Assembly: GCF_002210295.1 (NCBI RefSeq)
Contig: NZ_MWQH01000001.1
Span: 930,001-994,000, forward strand
DNA from: Fibrobacter sp. UWB5
GTDB taxonomy: Bacteria; Fibrobacterota; Fibrobacteria; Fibrobacterales; Fibrobacteraceae
DNA: 64,000 nucleotides
Reading direction: 5' to 3'
Position numbers and translations under genes: made by a program. Position 1 is the stretch's first letter. Each line of letters begins with the position of its first letter. Positions 41,019-50,218 of the stretch are shown here, piece after piece. The notes beneath the pieces were generated by a model. It was not told where the DNA came from, made no database searches, and was given only the letters and a program-made list of their open reading frames with translations.

Positions 41019-42050
41019 ATGAAGGTTACAGTTTTAGGTACAGGTGGCTGGGGCTTGTCTCTTGGCCAGGTGGTGTACGAAAATAAGAATGAAGTGATGT
41101 TCTGGACCAATTCCCAGGCCGAAGTAGACTTGCTTTCTACGGAACACCAGTACAAGGATAAACTTCCGGGCGTAATTTTCCCGGCCGACTTTAAGTATAC
41201 GACCGACATGAATGCAGCCCTCGAAGGCTGCGAAATGGTGCTGATCGTGGTGCCTAGCCAGTTTATGGGCGGTGTCGCCAAGAATCTTGGCAAGTGGACT
41301 CCGGCCAAGGGTAAGGAACCGGTGGTGGTTTGCGCAACGAAGGGTATTCTCGAAGGCACGAACCAGCTCATGAGCGAAGTCTTGCTCGAAAACGTTCCTT
41401 GGCTCACCGAAGACAAAATGGTTGCCTTTAGCGGTCCGTCGCATGCCGAAGAAGTCAGCCGCCATATTCTTACTGCGATTGTTTCTGCTTGCGTGAACGA
41501 AGAATCTGCCAAGCTCGTGCAGAAGACCATGAGCTGCTCTTATCTGCGCGTTTACACCTCTACCGATATCGTGGGCGTGGAACTCTGCGGTTCCGTGAAG
41601 AACGTGATTGCTATTGCTTCTGGCGTGCTTTATGGCCTCGAAGCCGGTGGCAAGTACAAGATTGGTGACAATACCCGTGCTGCCATTCTCACTCGCGGTC
41701 AGGCCGAAATGTGCCGCCTCGGTAAGGCTCTCGGCGCAAAGCCCGAAACCTTCGCAGGCCTTGCCGGCATGGGCGACTTGATTGTGACATGCCTTTCTCA
41801 GCATAGCCGTAACCGCTATGTGGGCGAACACATCGGTAAGGGCGAAACCATCGAACAGGTCCTCGGCGGCATGAAGATGGTGGCCGAAGGCGTTCCGACT
41901 TGCAAGAGCACCAAGGCTCTCGCCGACAAACTCGGTGTCGAAATGCCGATCGTGAATGCCGTTCATGCCCTCCTTTTCGAAGGCAAGAATGTGGACGATG
42001 TTATCAAGGAAATGTGGGGCCGCGAACTCAAGACGGAAGTCTGGGAGTAG
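41019..42050 (+). CDS. gpsA: NAD(P)-dependent glycerol-3-phosphate dehydrogenase
   Basis: 343 residues. It reduces DHAP to sn-glycerol-3-phosphate for phospholipids. The N-terminal Rossmann motif is VTVLGTGGWGLSL (the usual form is GAGAWG). The LIVVPSQF strand, VCATKGIL, SGPSHAEEV and VGVELCGSVKNVIAIASG with the catalytic Lys follow. C-terminal FAGLAGMGDLIVTCLSQHSRN is the substrate-binding Arg/Asn region. It directly follows plsY, which uses its product. A nested inverted repeat follows the stop and may end the transcript. Confidence 0.95.
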   Translation: MKVTVLGTGGWGLSLGQVVYENKNEVMFWTNSQAEVDLLSTEHQYKDKLPGVIFPADFKYTTDMNAALEGCEMVLIVVPSQFMGGVAKNLGKWTPAKGKEPVVVCATKGILEGTNQLMSEVLLENVPWLTEDKMVAFSGPSHAEEVSRHILTAIVSACVNEESAKLVQKTMSCSYLRVYTSTDIVGVELCGSVKNVIAIASGVLYGLEAGGKYKIGDNTRAAILTRGQAEMCRLGKALGAKPETFAGLAGMGDLIVTCLSQHSRNRYVGEHIGKGETIEQVLGGMKMVAEGVPTCKSTKALADKLGVEMPIVNAVHALLFEGKNVDDVIKEMWGRELKTEVWE

Positions 42051-42052
42051 TA

Positions 42053-42116
42053 TAGAACTTAGAATTTAGAGCTTAGAACTTAGATTATTTTTCTAAGCTC
42101 TACCAACTAAGTTCTA
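42053..42116. repeat. Nested inverted repeat (cruciform-like)
   Basis: Outer arms TAGAACTTAG (42053-42062) and CTAAGTTCTA (42107-42116), perfect 10 bp. Inner arms TAGAGCTTAGAA (42067-42078) and TTCTAAGCTCTA (42091-42102), perfect 12 bp. The four-base spacers (AATT, CCAA) do not pair and the loop is 12 nt. It shares CTTAGA words with the repeats at 4641 and 9581. It lies between the convergent gpsA and the gene at 42134. Confidence 0.8.
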
Positions 42117-42133
42117 CCAACTGAGCATCCCGT

Positions 42134-43600
42134 TTAGAATTTTAATAATAATCTTAAGTGGGTCGCAAATCCGTTACGGAATGCGGCCCCTTTTTCTGTT
42201 TCGAGGTCGCCGGATTTCTTTTTGGATTCTTGCTGTTTGCAGAAATCCTTGGAACCGGAAGAGCCTCCTTTGCCGGAGCCACCCTGACCTGAATTGCCGA
42301 TATCGGGATCTGCCTTGTCGTCGGGCAAGAATTCCTTGTAGCTGATGTATACCGGAATCAATTGCGCAATGCCGTAATCCAGGGCAATTGAGATTCTTCC
42401 TTCGCGGCGAAGCTCGAACCCGAGCGAAGCCACGCCGCCTGCACTCTTGAGTTCTCGCGTGTAGATTTCGTGTTGCTCGTTGTAGGTTACCAAGATCAGT
42501 GTTTCGATTTTCTTGTCGATGTCGAGAGTGCCGCTGGCGTAATACGCTTCGATTCCTGCGTTGGGGTTAATGGAATACTTATTCCCGAAATGCCATTGGT
42601 AAAAGGCTCCGCCAAAGATTCCGCTTGCGTCAAGGTCGGCGTCAATCCGGAACAATTTCTGTAAAAAGCTAAACGACAGCGATTTCAAGACGGAGGTGGG
42701 GAGAGCCCTGTTGGGCGCAAGCGATTCGTAAAAACGGTCTTGGTTGGCTTTTAGTTTGCCCGTAAGGTGGGCGTAATTCAAGTTCGTATTCAAGCTGCCG
42801 TATTGCCATCCGGCTTGAATCAGGTGGAGCCTTGCCTCAACCGGAAGGTACATAAAGCGTTTGCGGCTTTCTTCCTGCTGGAAAATCCCGTACAGGCGTG
42901 CATTGGCGTCGGCAAAAGAATACCCAAGTTGCAAATGATTCTTGCCGAGGGTTGTACCGTATTCTCCGTGCACTAAAAGAACGTTAATCGAATCTCTGAC
43001 GTAGTATTCTTTGTCCGGGTTTCTTGGCGACGACTGCAAGTACGTTCCCGATACTCCCAAATGGTGGATTCCCGGATTGAATTCAGCCGAAAGGTTCCGG
43101 TAGAACAGGTGCGATTCCCAGCTTACTGAAATCTCGGGAACGATGCTGCTGTAGTCTTCGGACGCCCACTTAATGTCGCCCAAGTCAACAACCCCGCGGC
43201 CAATGCTTGTGCCGACGCGGAACAGCGAGTCGGATCGGTGTATGGCAAGCGTTGATTTGATAAAGGGTAAACTGCTGACATCGACACCGAGGGTGATGTA
43301 CTTGAATCGGCTTTCAAAGCCGACGTTAGCAATGTCCAGGCTGTTGATACCCTTGGCGTCCCAATGGTCCTTTTTTTCGCTGTAGCGCCCTTGGTAGGTA
43401 ATGTGGCGCAGGTCGCCATAGACTTTCAGGTTTTCTGCTTCAAAGGAATCGTGGACTCCGCATTGCCTTGCCGAAAACTGCTTGTCGCTCATGTGCAACA
43501 AGAATAGTCCGCTGCAATCGGCGAAACCTACATTACTGAAAGAATGGGCCGCAATGCTTGCGACCCCAATAAAAAACAGTATTTTAACTGAGAACTTCAC
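42134..43600 (-). CDS. Outer-membrane beta-barrel-like protein
   Basis: 488 residues with a signal peptide (FSVKILFFIGVASIAAHSFS). Long runs of alternating residues with many Tyr, Gly and Ser and a last residue Phe (HLRLLLKF) suggest a barrel of about 18-20 strands. A Gly/Ser/Lys low-complexity loop (NSGQGGSGKGGSSGSKD) and a Lys/Glu-rich stretch lie near residue 440-470, probably an exposed loop before the last strand. Family unknown. It starts only 8 bp after the stop of the upstream lipoprotein gene, so the two form an operon and perhaps a complex. Confidence 0.65.
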   Translation of the reverse strand: MKFSVKILFFIGVASIAAHSFSNVGFADCSGLFLLHMSDKQFSARQCGVHDSFEAENLKVYGDLRHITYQGRYSEKKDHWDAKGINSLDIANVGFESRFKYITLGVDVSSLPFIKSTLAIHRSDSLFRVGTSIGRGVVDLGDIKWASEDYSSIVPEISVSWESHLFYRNLSAEFNPGIHHLGVSGTYLQSSPRNPDKEYYVRDSINVLLVHGEYGTTLGKNHLQLGYSFADANARLYGIFQQEESRKRFMYLPVEARLHLIQAGWQYGSLNTNLNYAHLTGKLKANQDRFYESLAPNRALPTSVLKSLSFSFLQKLFRIDADLDASGIFGGAFYQWHFGNKYSINPNAGIEAYYASGTLDIDKKIETLILVTYNEQHEIYTRELKSAGGVASLGFELRREGRISIALDYGIAQLIPVYISYKEFLPDDKADPDIGNSGQGGSGKGGSSGSKDFCKQQESKKKSGDLETEKGAAFRNGFATHLRLLLKF

Positions 43601-43608
43601 GAATTGTT

Positions 43609-45423
43609 TTAGTCAGCGAAATTCCAGACGCCTTCATAGTAGTCATCTTCATCTTCTTCAGATTCGGTGATGATGATGTTCCAGAACTTTTCAGCCGTCA
43701 TGCCGGGGAACACGCCGCCAAAAGTAAAGTCCGGGAAGTAGATGAGCTTGCTCAAGTCGCGAGCGGAGTAGTCCTTGATGACGTTGCCTTCAAGGTAACC
43801 GTTGTCGAGACCTTGCAGGGAAACTGTCTTTTTACCGCTAGCGTCGGTGAAGTAGAAGTAGTTTTCGGACTGGTACTGGTAAGCCGTCGCGAACTTGGAA
43901 ACTCCGTTTTCAACCTTACAAACTTCAGAACTCAGTTTTACCGGCGAAGGAACGAATTCTAGATCGTTGCTTCTGTAAGAGTCTTCAGTAATGGTGAAGG
44001 TAACCGTGCAGTTGTTGACGGTCGCTGTGTAGCAGTTATAGTAGTAGTCGTTTGCGTCTTCGATGTCCATGCATACTTCAGGGACTGCGGGGACGTCTTC
44101 GTAATACCAAGAATAATAGCTGCTCACCCATGCGTGGAAGCCCGTGAGAGTCATGGTCTTTGAAAGTTCGCTCATGATGGAAACACCGATTTCGTGTTCG
44201 GCGTAAGCCTTGCCGGTCAAGATGTCTGCCCAACCATAACCCTGATCCGGCTTGAACCATACAGAGGGATCGTTGACATGATGGTACGGCAGGTATTCTT
44301 GGAACCCGTCGGTGATTTCAAAGAACTTTGCGACATTGATGGTAATCTTGGAACCTTGCGGCAGCGTGACTTCGACGCCGGTGCGCAGGCCCTGGCGGTA
44401 GTATTCCAGAGAATCAATAGCCTTCTGGAAATCCTTGACGCTTACATCAGACATTTCGCCATCGCCTACAATGTAGGGGTCGTTCGTCTGGGTGGCGGTG
44501 CCGAGCTTGGATTCTTCAATGCCGTATTGCAGGCCGAGTTCCACGTAAGAAATGGCGCTGTCCAGCAAGTTCGGGATGTTCTTGTAGCTAGACTTCCAAC
44601 TGTCGTAAATGGTCGTGAAAGAGCTCTTCTTGTTCAAGAGGCTTTCGACTTGACGCATGCTGACTTTCGAGGTCTCGAATTCGTTGTAGTTCTCCAAGTC
44701 GTTCATCCAGTCGTAGTTGCCGTTTTCCGAGAAATCGATGTTCATGCTGGCGCCAAGCGTAAGGGCTGCCTTTGCAACGAACAGACCTGCAAGTGCCGGA
44801 GCAAATTCGCCGCGGTCCAGTTCAAAGGTGCGGTCCTTGTAGGTGTACTTGCAAGTAAAGTCCTTGTTGTTGACAATGTTTCGCATGTAGATGATTGCGG
44901 AATCCAAGGAGGGAATCGCCTCTGCCATGGCGGTCTGGGCAACGCTTGTAAGGAGCTTGCCGTCGGCGGTCATGAGGAGCCTGTTGTAGTCATTGACATT
45001 CATGTCGACAAGGTCGTTCTTGTTGCTCACGGTGTCGATGAATCCCTTGATTTCCTTGTTGTTCACAAGGTCGGTCACGATTCCGAGGGCGTAGCCGAGC
45101 TGGGCTTCGCAGCTGGCGGGGTATTTGTCGAGAACGGACTTGAAGGTGGCCTTGGTCTGGGCACTAATCACCTGGGCATTGTGGAAATCACCTTCGCCCA
45201 AACTCTGTAGAATGTCTACGATGTTTGCCTTGGCCGATTCAAGCTGGGCCTGGGCGTTGGCGTCGGTCATTTCCTGGCAACCGGAAACATTGAAACTAGG
45301 GGTGTCGGGCGTATCTGCTGCCGGGCTCGAGGGCTTGTCGTCGTTAGAACCACTGCTGCCGCAGCCAGCCAAAAGAGACATGGCGCCAAATGCGCAGACA
45401 AAGAGTTTGTTTGAAAATCCCAT
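43609..45423 (-). CDS. Large lipoprotein, unknown function
   Basis: 604 residues. Lipobox LAGC (Cys about residue 21) followed by GSSGSNDDKPSSPAADTPDTP, an acidic/Pro/Ser linker. The first 350 residues are helical with TPR-like spacing (ANIVDILQSLGEGDFHNAQVISAQTKATFKSVLDKYPASCEAQLGYALG) and may form a solenoid. The rest is mixed with Tyr/Trp-rich parts (YYSWYYEDVP) and an acidic end (ESEEDEDDYYEG). Cotranscribed with the barrel-like gene 8 bp downstream, so a lipoprotein-barrel pair is plausible. Confidence 0.68.
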   Translation of the reverse strand: MGFSNKLFVCAFGAMSLLAGCGSSGSNDDKPSSPAADTPDTPSFNVSGCQEMTDANAQAQLESAKANIVDILQSLGEGDFHNAQVISAQTKATFKSVLDKYPASCEAQLGYALGIVTDLVNNKEIKGFIDTVSNKNDLVDMNVNDYNRLLMTADGKLLTSVAQTAMAEAIPSLDSAIIYMRNIVNNKDFTCKYTYKDRTFELDRGEFAPALAGLFVAKAALTLGASMNIDFSENGNYDWMNDLENYNEFETSKVSMRQVESLLNKKSSFTTIYDSWKSSYKNIPNLLDSAISYVELGLQYGIEESKLGTATQTNDPYIVGDGEMSDVSVKDFQKAIDSLEYYRQGLRTGVEVTLPQGSKITINVAKFFEITDGFQEYLPYHHVNDPSVWFKPDQGYGWADILTGKAYAEHEIGVSIMSELSKTMTLTGFHAWVSSYYSWYYEDVPAVPEVCMDIEDANDYYYNCYTATVNNCTVTFTITEDSYRSNDLEFVPSPVKLSSEVCKVENGVSKFATAYQYQSENYFYFTDASGKKTVSLQGLDNGYLEGNVIKDYSARDLSKLIYFPDFTFGGVFPGMTAEKFWNIIITESEEDEDDYYEGVWNFAD

Positions 45424-45488
45424 GAATGAGTTCCTCCATTTTATTTGTTTACTAAGATAACAAAAAAAACAGAAGATGTAAAGAAATT

Positions 45489-46451
45489 TTAATTATTTTT
45501 GGACAAAGTGTTGTTTTTTGCCGCCAAAAGTACAACGGCCCCCTGTAAAGCCTGGAAAAGTAACGGAATGTAGCCCAAAAGTCCGGCCGAAAGCACGACA
45601 GGGGCGGGAATTCCGAGAATCCCGGTAAATAGGGCGACTTGAACGCCTTCGCGCACGCCGATTCCGTTCAAAGAAACCGGGAGCATCGAAATGACTATAG
45701 TAATACTTGTGAAAACGACAAGAATGCTGATGTCAATCGTTTGACCCACCGCTCTAAAGTAGGCGTAGGCCATAAAAAGGGTCAAAAGCTGCAGCCACAG
45801 GGAATCCAAAGACGAAAGCAAGACCTGCTTTTTGTATTGTCTATAAATAGACAGGCTCTTCTGCATTTTGGGAATGAACGTGAGTTTGTTCAAAATGACG
45901 GCCGGAACGGGGACCTTGTCCGAAAACAGGCAAAGAATCACAAATACCATGCAAACCAGCATCGCTATAATCATAACCAGGGTGTAGGCGAAAGGGACCT
46001 CGATCTGGCTTAAAGCAAAGGGGAGTGCTATAAAGAAGCACAGGAACATGGCCAATAGCCCTTGGATTCGCGACAGGAGTACCGCCGAAATCGATTGGCT
46101 CGTCTGGTTGAATTTTTTGCCGAAAGCAAGCGACTTGACGGCATCGCCCCCGAAACCCGTAGGCAGCAGGTTATTGAAAAAGTACCCCATGGCGGTGTAG
46201 GCGTAGTAAGTCTTGAACGGAATTTCGGGCCCTTGTACCGAAAGACCTTTCCAACGGTTCGCCTGGATAAGCATAATCAAGTTCGCGGCGACAAGCATCA
46301 AAAGGATCCAAGGAGTCATCGAAAGGCTCCAATTGTCTACGACGCTTGAAAATGGCACCTTGTAAAAGATATAGGCGAATCCTCCCACGCTTACGATAAG
46401 CTGGAATAAACGCTTTGCAAAGAGCTTGGTAGCTGTTTTATCGGTTGCCAT
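45489..46451 (-). CDS. Flippase-like (UPF0104 / LPG-synthase TM-domain) membrane protein
   Basis: 320 residues with about eight membrane helices. Family motifs: NRWKGLSVQG after helix 2, YFFNNLLPTGFGGDAVK, SAVLLSRIQGLLA, and MLPVSLNGIGVREG near the end. These match the TIGR00374/UPF0104 group, which includes the flippase part of MprF and proteins near glycosyltransferases that move lipid-linked substrates. Start ATG 46451 is favoured because TATTATTG at 46458-46465 (minus strand) sits six bases upstream. It is divergent from a methyltransferase gene. Confidence 0.85.
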   Translation of the reverse strand: MATDKTATKLFAKRLFQLIVSVGGFAYIFYKVPFSSVVDNWSLSMTPWILLMLVAANLIMLIQANRWKGLSVQGPEIPFKTYYAYTAMGYFFNNLLPTGFGGDAVKSLAFGKKFNQTSQSISAVLLSRIQGLLAMFLCFFIALPFALSQIEVPFAYTLVMIIAMLVCMVFVILCLFSDKVPVPAVILNKLTFIPKMQKSLSIYRQYKKQVLLSSLDSLWLQLLTLFMAYAYFRAVGQTIDISILVVFTSITIVISMLPVSLNGIGVREGVQVALFTGILGIPAPVVLSAGLLGYIPLLFQALQGAVVLLAAKNNTLSKNN

Positions 46452-46485
46452 TGAGCACAATAATAGTATTTTTGATAAAAAAATT

Positions 46486-46493
46486 TATATTTG
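46486..46493 (+). promoter_or_regulatory. TATATTTG promoter element
   Basis: Exact consensus 18 bp before the SD-bearing ATG at 46512. It sits back to back with the promoter-like element of the flippase-like gene. Confidence 0.45.
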
Positions 46494-46511
46494 CCTAAAA
46501 AAAGAGGTTTT

Positions 46512-47135
46512 ATGTACCCGAATAAAATTCGTTACGACATTGCCATGCTTGTTCCGAAAGATGCCAAGAGTGTTCTGGAAATTGGTGCCGGCTCTGGCAA
46601 GAACTGCGTGATTTACCCGAAGGATTCCTACAAGGTGGCTATCGAACCCGAAAACCGTACCGACTGCCAGACGGCGGATAATTTCCCGGGCGGTTTTAAC
46701 GAATACCACCATGTGCTTTACGAAGACTATAAAGAAGACCGCAAGTTCGACCTGATAGTCATGTGCGACGTGCTGGAACATGTGAACGATCCGGTAGACC
46801 TCATCAATTTCTGCAAGCAGCATTTGACTCCGGAAGGCCATATCCTCCTTTCGCTCCCCAATTTTATTTGCGTTGAAAACATCCTCAAGATTGTCTTGAC
46901 CAGGGATTTCCGCTATGTCAAGGTGGACCAGGGTGAACGTGCACTCGGCGTCCTTGATATCAACCACAAGACTTTCTGGACCAAAAAGAGCTTTATCCGC
47001 TTCGCCAAGGAAAATGGTCTCGAGGTGGAACGCATCGTGGGTATCCGCAAACAGCTCAAATTCATGCCCAATATCCTGGCCCATTTGAGTTATATCCCGT
47101 TCCAGTACGGATTTTTGACCAAAATTAAAAAGTAG
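46512..47135 (+). CDS. Class I SAM-dependent methyltransferase
   Basis: 207 residues. Motif I VLEIGAGSGKNCVIY near residues 22-36, an acidic residue in VAIEPEN, motif IV region FDLIVMCDVLEHVNDPVDLINF and post-motif GHILLSLPNF. This is the UbiG/methyltransferase-11 or -23 type acting on small molecules or glycans. ATG 46512 with AGAGG four bases upstream is preferred over the in-frame start at 46491. The neighbouring flippase-like gene and the later glycosyltransferase hint at cell-surface glycan modification, but that is inference. Confidence 0.82.
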   Translation: MYPNKIRYDIAMLVPKDAKSVLEIGAGSGKNCVIYPKDSYKVAIEPENRTDCQTADNFPGGFNEYHHVLYEDYKEDRKFDLIVMCDVLEHVNDPVDLINFCKQHLTPEGHILLSLPNFICVENILKIVLTRDFRYVKVDQGERALGVLDINHKTFWTKKSFIRFAKENGLEVERIVGIRKQLKFMPNILAHLSYIPFQYGFLTKIKK

Positions 47136-47222
47136 TTTACATTCCCACTTGCTTTCTACGTTGGAAAATATTATTTTCTTACAGTGAATGTTTACCCAGA
47201 ATAAAGGGGTGAAGGAGACAAA

Positions 47223-49157
47223 ATGAAAAAATGGTATGCAATCCCCGCGCTCGCCTCGATGGCGATGCTCGGAATGTTCGGTTGCTCCACCGAGTCGTCA
47301 TCGTCTTCGTTGACTGGCTCCGTGAGCGAAGAACAGAACGTGATCCGCGTGAATATCGCAGATGCCCAGACGCACCTCGCCAAGTACAGGCGTTCTGTTG
47401 TGGAATCCTGGGATCTTTCCGGTTCTACCGCTGATTCTTCGAAGACTGTGTCTGTCGATGTAGATACGACCCTGCAGAGTGACAACTTTGCGGTCGATGC
47501 AGACGTGCAGGTCGAAGACGATTCTACGTATACGGTTGCTTCTGCCGGCGTCGATGGCGACGGTGCCGCCTGGATGATTCAGGTTGAAGGTGGCGCTATC
47601 GTGTATTCTTGGCGTAACCATGGCGACGGCGACTGGCACAAGTTCAAGACCGACAAGCATATCGAAAAGAAGTCTCTTGCCAACGTGCGTATGGAACGCG
47701 CCGGTAAGATCGTCGTGTTCTGGGTCAACGGCCAGATTGTTGCCGCCTTCAAGGACGATTCCGGCAAGGTGGTCCAGGTGAGCGGCAAGCTTACGATTGG
47801 CTTTGATATCCTTGTTCCGGGCCAGTGCCACTGCAACAACGGCTCCGTGGAACAGATTGGCGTCGAAAATGTCGACGAAATCGAAGACACGCCGATTGAT
47901 TCTGTCCAGGTGATCGATACCGTGCAGACTGTGGTCGACACGATTGACCTTACCAAGGACACCGTGATAACCGAATGGATTGCCGAATGGGATTTCAACG
48001 ATCCTGAAAATGTCGGCCTCGATGTAACGGGTCACGGACATGATGCAATTGCTGGTGAAGGTACTGTTTCTTCGGATTCCGGCATTGCAAGTTTCGATGG
48101 CGAATCGGGTCTTAAGGTGTCTCTCGAAAATGACATCAAGATCAACGAATTCGTGGTCGAAGCCCGCGTGAAGCCGACGCAGTTCGGTACCATGCAGAAT
48201 ATTATTGTGGCCGAGCCTCCTGGACGTGGTGTTGACGGCTGGATTATCCGCATTGACAATGGCGTGCTTACGGTCCATCTCCGCGACACCGAAAAGGATT
48301 ACGACGATTGGAACGTTTTCCCGGGCAAGGAAATGGTTCTCAATGAATGGTGCGAAATCCGTCTGGAACGCAACGCCGACAGTGTCAAGTTGTTCCAGGA
48401 TGGCGAAGTGACGGTTGCCGTTGCCTATACGGGTGACCTGACTCAAATGGCCTACGACTGGAGTATCGGTTACGATGGCATGCAGCAGGCTTTCCATGAT
48501 CGCTACTTCATCGGTGAAATGGATTATATCCGCTTCGGTGTGTTCAAGGGCTTTACCGAAGGTGCGGTGGTAGCCAAGAATGAATGGCTGCTTGCTGCCT
48601 GGGAATTCAACGAACCGAAGTTTGTCGGCCTTGACCGTATGGCAAACAATTCTACGAAGGTTGCTGTTGGTAATCCGGTCGTTGCCGATACCACGCTTGT
48701 CCTCGATGGCAAATCCGGTCTGCCGATTAACCTCTCGAGAGTGTTCATGCGCAATACCTTCGCTGTAACCGCTCGCGTCAAGCCGGCTGAATTTGGCGAA
48801 ATGCAGAACATCATCGCTGCCGAGCCTCCTGGACGCTATGGCGATGGCTGGATTGTCCGTGTTGACAATGGCGTTCTCACGGTTCATTTCCGCGATGCCG
48901 ACGTCGACGGCACGGAATGGAACGTCCTCAAGGGTAAGGAACTTGCTCTTGGCGAATGGAACGATATCCGCGTGGAACGTACCGCCGACTCCGTGATTGT
49001 CTACCAGAACGGTCAGCGCACCGCTTGGGCAGGCGCCTCGGGCGATGTCTCTCAGCTGGGTTACGACATCGGTATCGCGTACGACGCTGTAAATCAGGCC
49101 AAGCACAATCGCTTCTTTAACGGCGAAATCGATTACATCCGCTACTACGGTCTGTAA
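47223..49157 (+). CDS. Lipoprotein with three LamG/ConA-like domains
   Basis: 644 residues. Lipobox MFGC (Cys about residue 21) followed by STESSSSSLTGS. Three beta-sandwich repeats: about 38-215, 250-440 and 455-644. The second and third are clearly duplicates, sharing MQNII.AEPPGR..DGWI.R.DNGVLTVH.RD and a YIRFG or YIRYYG end; the first is more distant and contains CHC in GQCHCNNG. Such folds bind or cleave carbohydrates. No catalytic pair stands out, so binding at the cell surface is more likely. SD GGAG precedes ATG 47223. Confidence 0.78.
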   Translation: MKKWYAIPALASMAMLGMFGCSTESSSSSLTGSVSEEQNVIRVNIADAQTHLAKYRRSVVESWDLSGSTADSSKTVSVDVDTTLQSDNFAVDADVQVEDDSTYTVASAGVDGDGAAWMIQVEGGAIVYSWRNHGDGDWHKFKTDKHIEKKSLANVRMERAGKIVVFWVNGQIVAAFKDDSGKVVQVSGKLTIGFDILVPGQCHCNNGSVEQIGVENVDEIEDTPIDSVQVIDTVQTVVDTIDLTKDTVITEWIAEWDFNDPENVGLDVTGHGHDAIAGEGTVSSDSGIASFDGESGLKVSLENDIKINEFVVEARVKPTQFGTMQNIIVAEPPGRGVDGWIIRIDNGVLTVHLRDTEKDYDDWNVFPGKEMVLNEWCEIRLERNADSVKLFQDGEVTVAVAYTGDLTQMAYDWSIGYDGMQQAFHDRYFIGEMDYIRFGVFKGFTEGAVVAKNEWLLAAWEFNEPKFVGLDRMANNSTKVAVGNPVVADTTLVLDGKSGLPINLSRVFMRNTFAVTARVKPAEFGEMQNIIAAEPPGRYGDGWIVRVDNGVLTVHFRDADVDGTEWNVLKGKELALGEWNDIRVERTADSVIVYQNGQRTAWAGASGDVSQLGYDIGIAYDAVNQAKHNRFFNGEIDYIRYYGL

Positions 49158-49178
49158 TTCTCGCTGACTAGTTTAAAC

Positions 49179-49186
49179 TATATTTG
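49179..49186 (+). promoter_or_regulatory. TATATTTG promoter element abutting a terminator
   Basis: Exact consensus immediately before the terminator hairpin at 49187. It would start the glycosyltransferase transcript within the hairpin. Confidence 0.4.
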
Positions 49187-49210
49187 AAGGGACCTGCGGG
49201 TCCCTTTCTT
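49187..49210 (+). terminator. Terminator of the LamG-like gene
   Basis: AAGGGACC (49187-49194), loop TGCG, GGTCCCTT (49199-49206), then TCTTGTTTT. Confidence 0.78.
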
Positions 49211-49223
49211 GTTTTAGGTGAAT

Positions 49224-50198
49224 ATGAGAATAGATGTCGGTATTATCAATTATAACGGCGGCTCTGAACTTTCGGAGTGCGTCAGAAGCTTGCTTGCACA
49301 AACGGAAAAAGTGCGAGTCCTTGTTTATGACAACGCCTCGGCCGACAATTCTATTCAGCTTTTGAAAGAACAGGGGCTCGACTGCAAGGTAATCGAAAAC
49401 TCCGAGAACTTGGGCTATGCGGGCGCCTGTAACGGACTCCTCGAAAATATGGACGCCGATATCCAGGTGCTTTGCAACATGGACCTGGAATTTGACCCGA
49501 CTTGGGCGGAAAATCTTTTGAAGTGTTTCGATCGCCATCCCGAAGCTGGTTCTATCGCAAGCCTCGTGATGGAAAAGAGCGGGGTAGTGAATGCCGTGGG
49601 CGTACAATTTGGCCCGGACTTGTTTGCCAAAAACGAAGCGAGCGGCTTGAATATCGCCGATGCCGATGTCCGCGAAAAAGAAGTTTTTGGCTGCTATGGA
49701 GCCGTGATGAGTTTCCGAAAGTCCGCAGCAAAGGCGGCTGGCAGAATGGATGCTAGTTTCTTCTTGTTCTTCGAAGAAACGGAATGGTATTTCCGCCATA
49801 ATCTTGCCGGGTACAGGACCATCTTTTGCCCCGAGGCGAAGGTCTATCATGAACGTTCCATGACGACGGTTCGCTACTCGCCGCGCAAGTTATTTTATTC
49901 GGAACGCAACCGCTTGCGTACCGCGGTCCGCTTGCTGCCGGCAGGCGATATCCTGAAGCTCCCGGTTCGTGGATTTGTGCGTTACCTGAATATGGCCAAG
50001 GGGGGTGTCCCCGGGCAGTCCGGCGATGGAAAAAAGCTTTCAAAAATTGCTATTTGTGGAGCCCTGGCGAAGGCTTGGTTGCAAGCTTTGGCAAAGCTTC
50101 CGGAAGAACTTTCTACCCGCCGCCGTTATCAAAAGAAATTCGGTAACGTCAGTGCTAAAGTCCGCGAAATTTTGGCCTTGTATCCGATTGCTGAATAA
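49224..50198 (+). CDS. Family 2 glycosyltransferase
   Basis: 324 residues. GT-A fold: VGIINYNGGSELSECVRSLL at the N-terminus, VYDNASADNS (nucleotide-binding Asp), NLGYAGACNGLL, a DxD-like region CNMDLEFDP, and FFEETEWYFRH (acceptor-side acid). This is the rhamnosyltransferase-like GT2 subgroup that builds O-antigen or other surface glycans. ATG 49224 follows AGGTG; an in-frame GTG at 49218 is possible. No sugar-nucleotide genes are near, so the sugar is unknown. The C-terminal 60 residues are basic. Confidence 0.88.
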   Translation: MRIDVGIINYNGGSELSECVRSLLAQTEKVRVLVYDNASADNSIQLLKEQGLDCKVIENSENLGYAGACNGLLENMDADIQVLCNMDLEFDPTWAENLLKCFDRHPEAGSIASLVMEKSGVVNAVGVQFGPDLFAKNEASGLNIADADVREKEVFGCYGAVMSFRKSAAKAAGRMDASFFLFFEETEWYFRHNLAGYRTIFCPEAKVYHERSMTTVRYSPRKLFYSERNRLRTAVRLLPAGDILKLPVRGFVRYLNMAKGGVPGQSGDGKKLSKIAICGALAKAWLQALAKLPEELSTRRRYQKKFGNVSAKVREILALYPIAE

Positions 50199-50218
50199 GA
50201 ACTTTCTAAATTGCAGGT

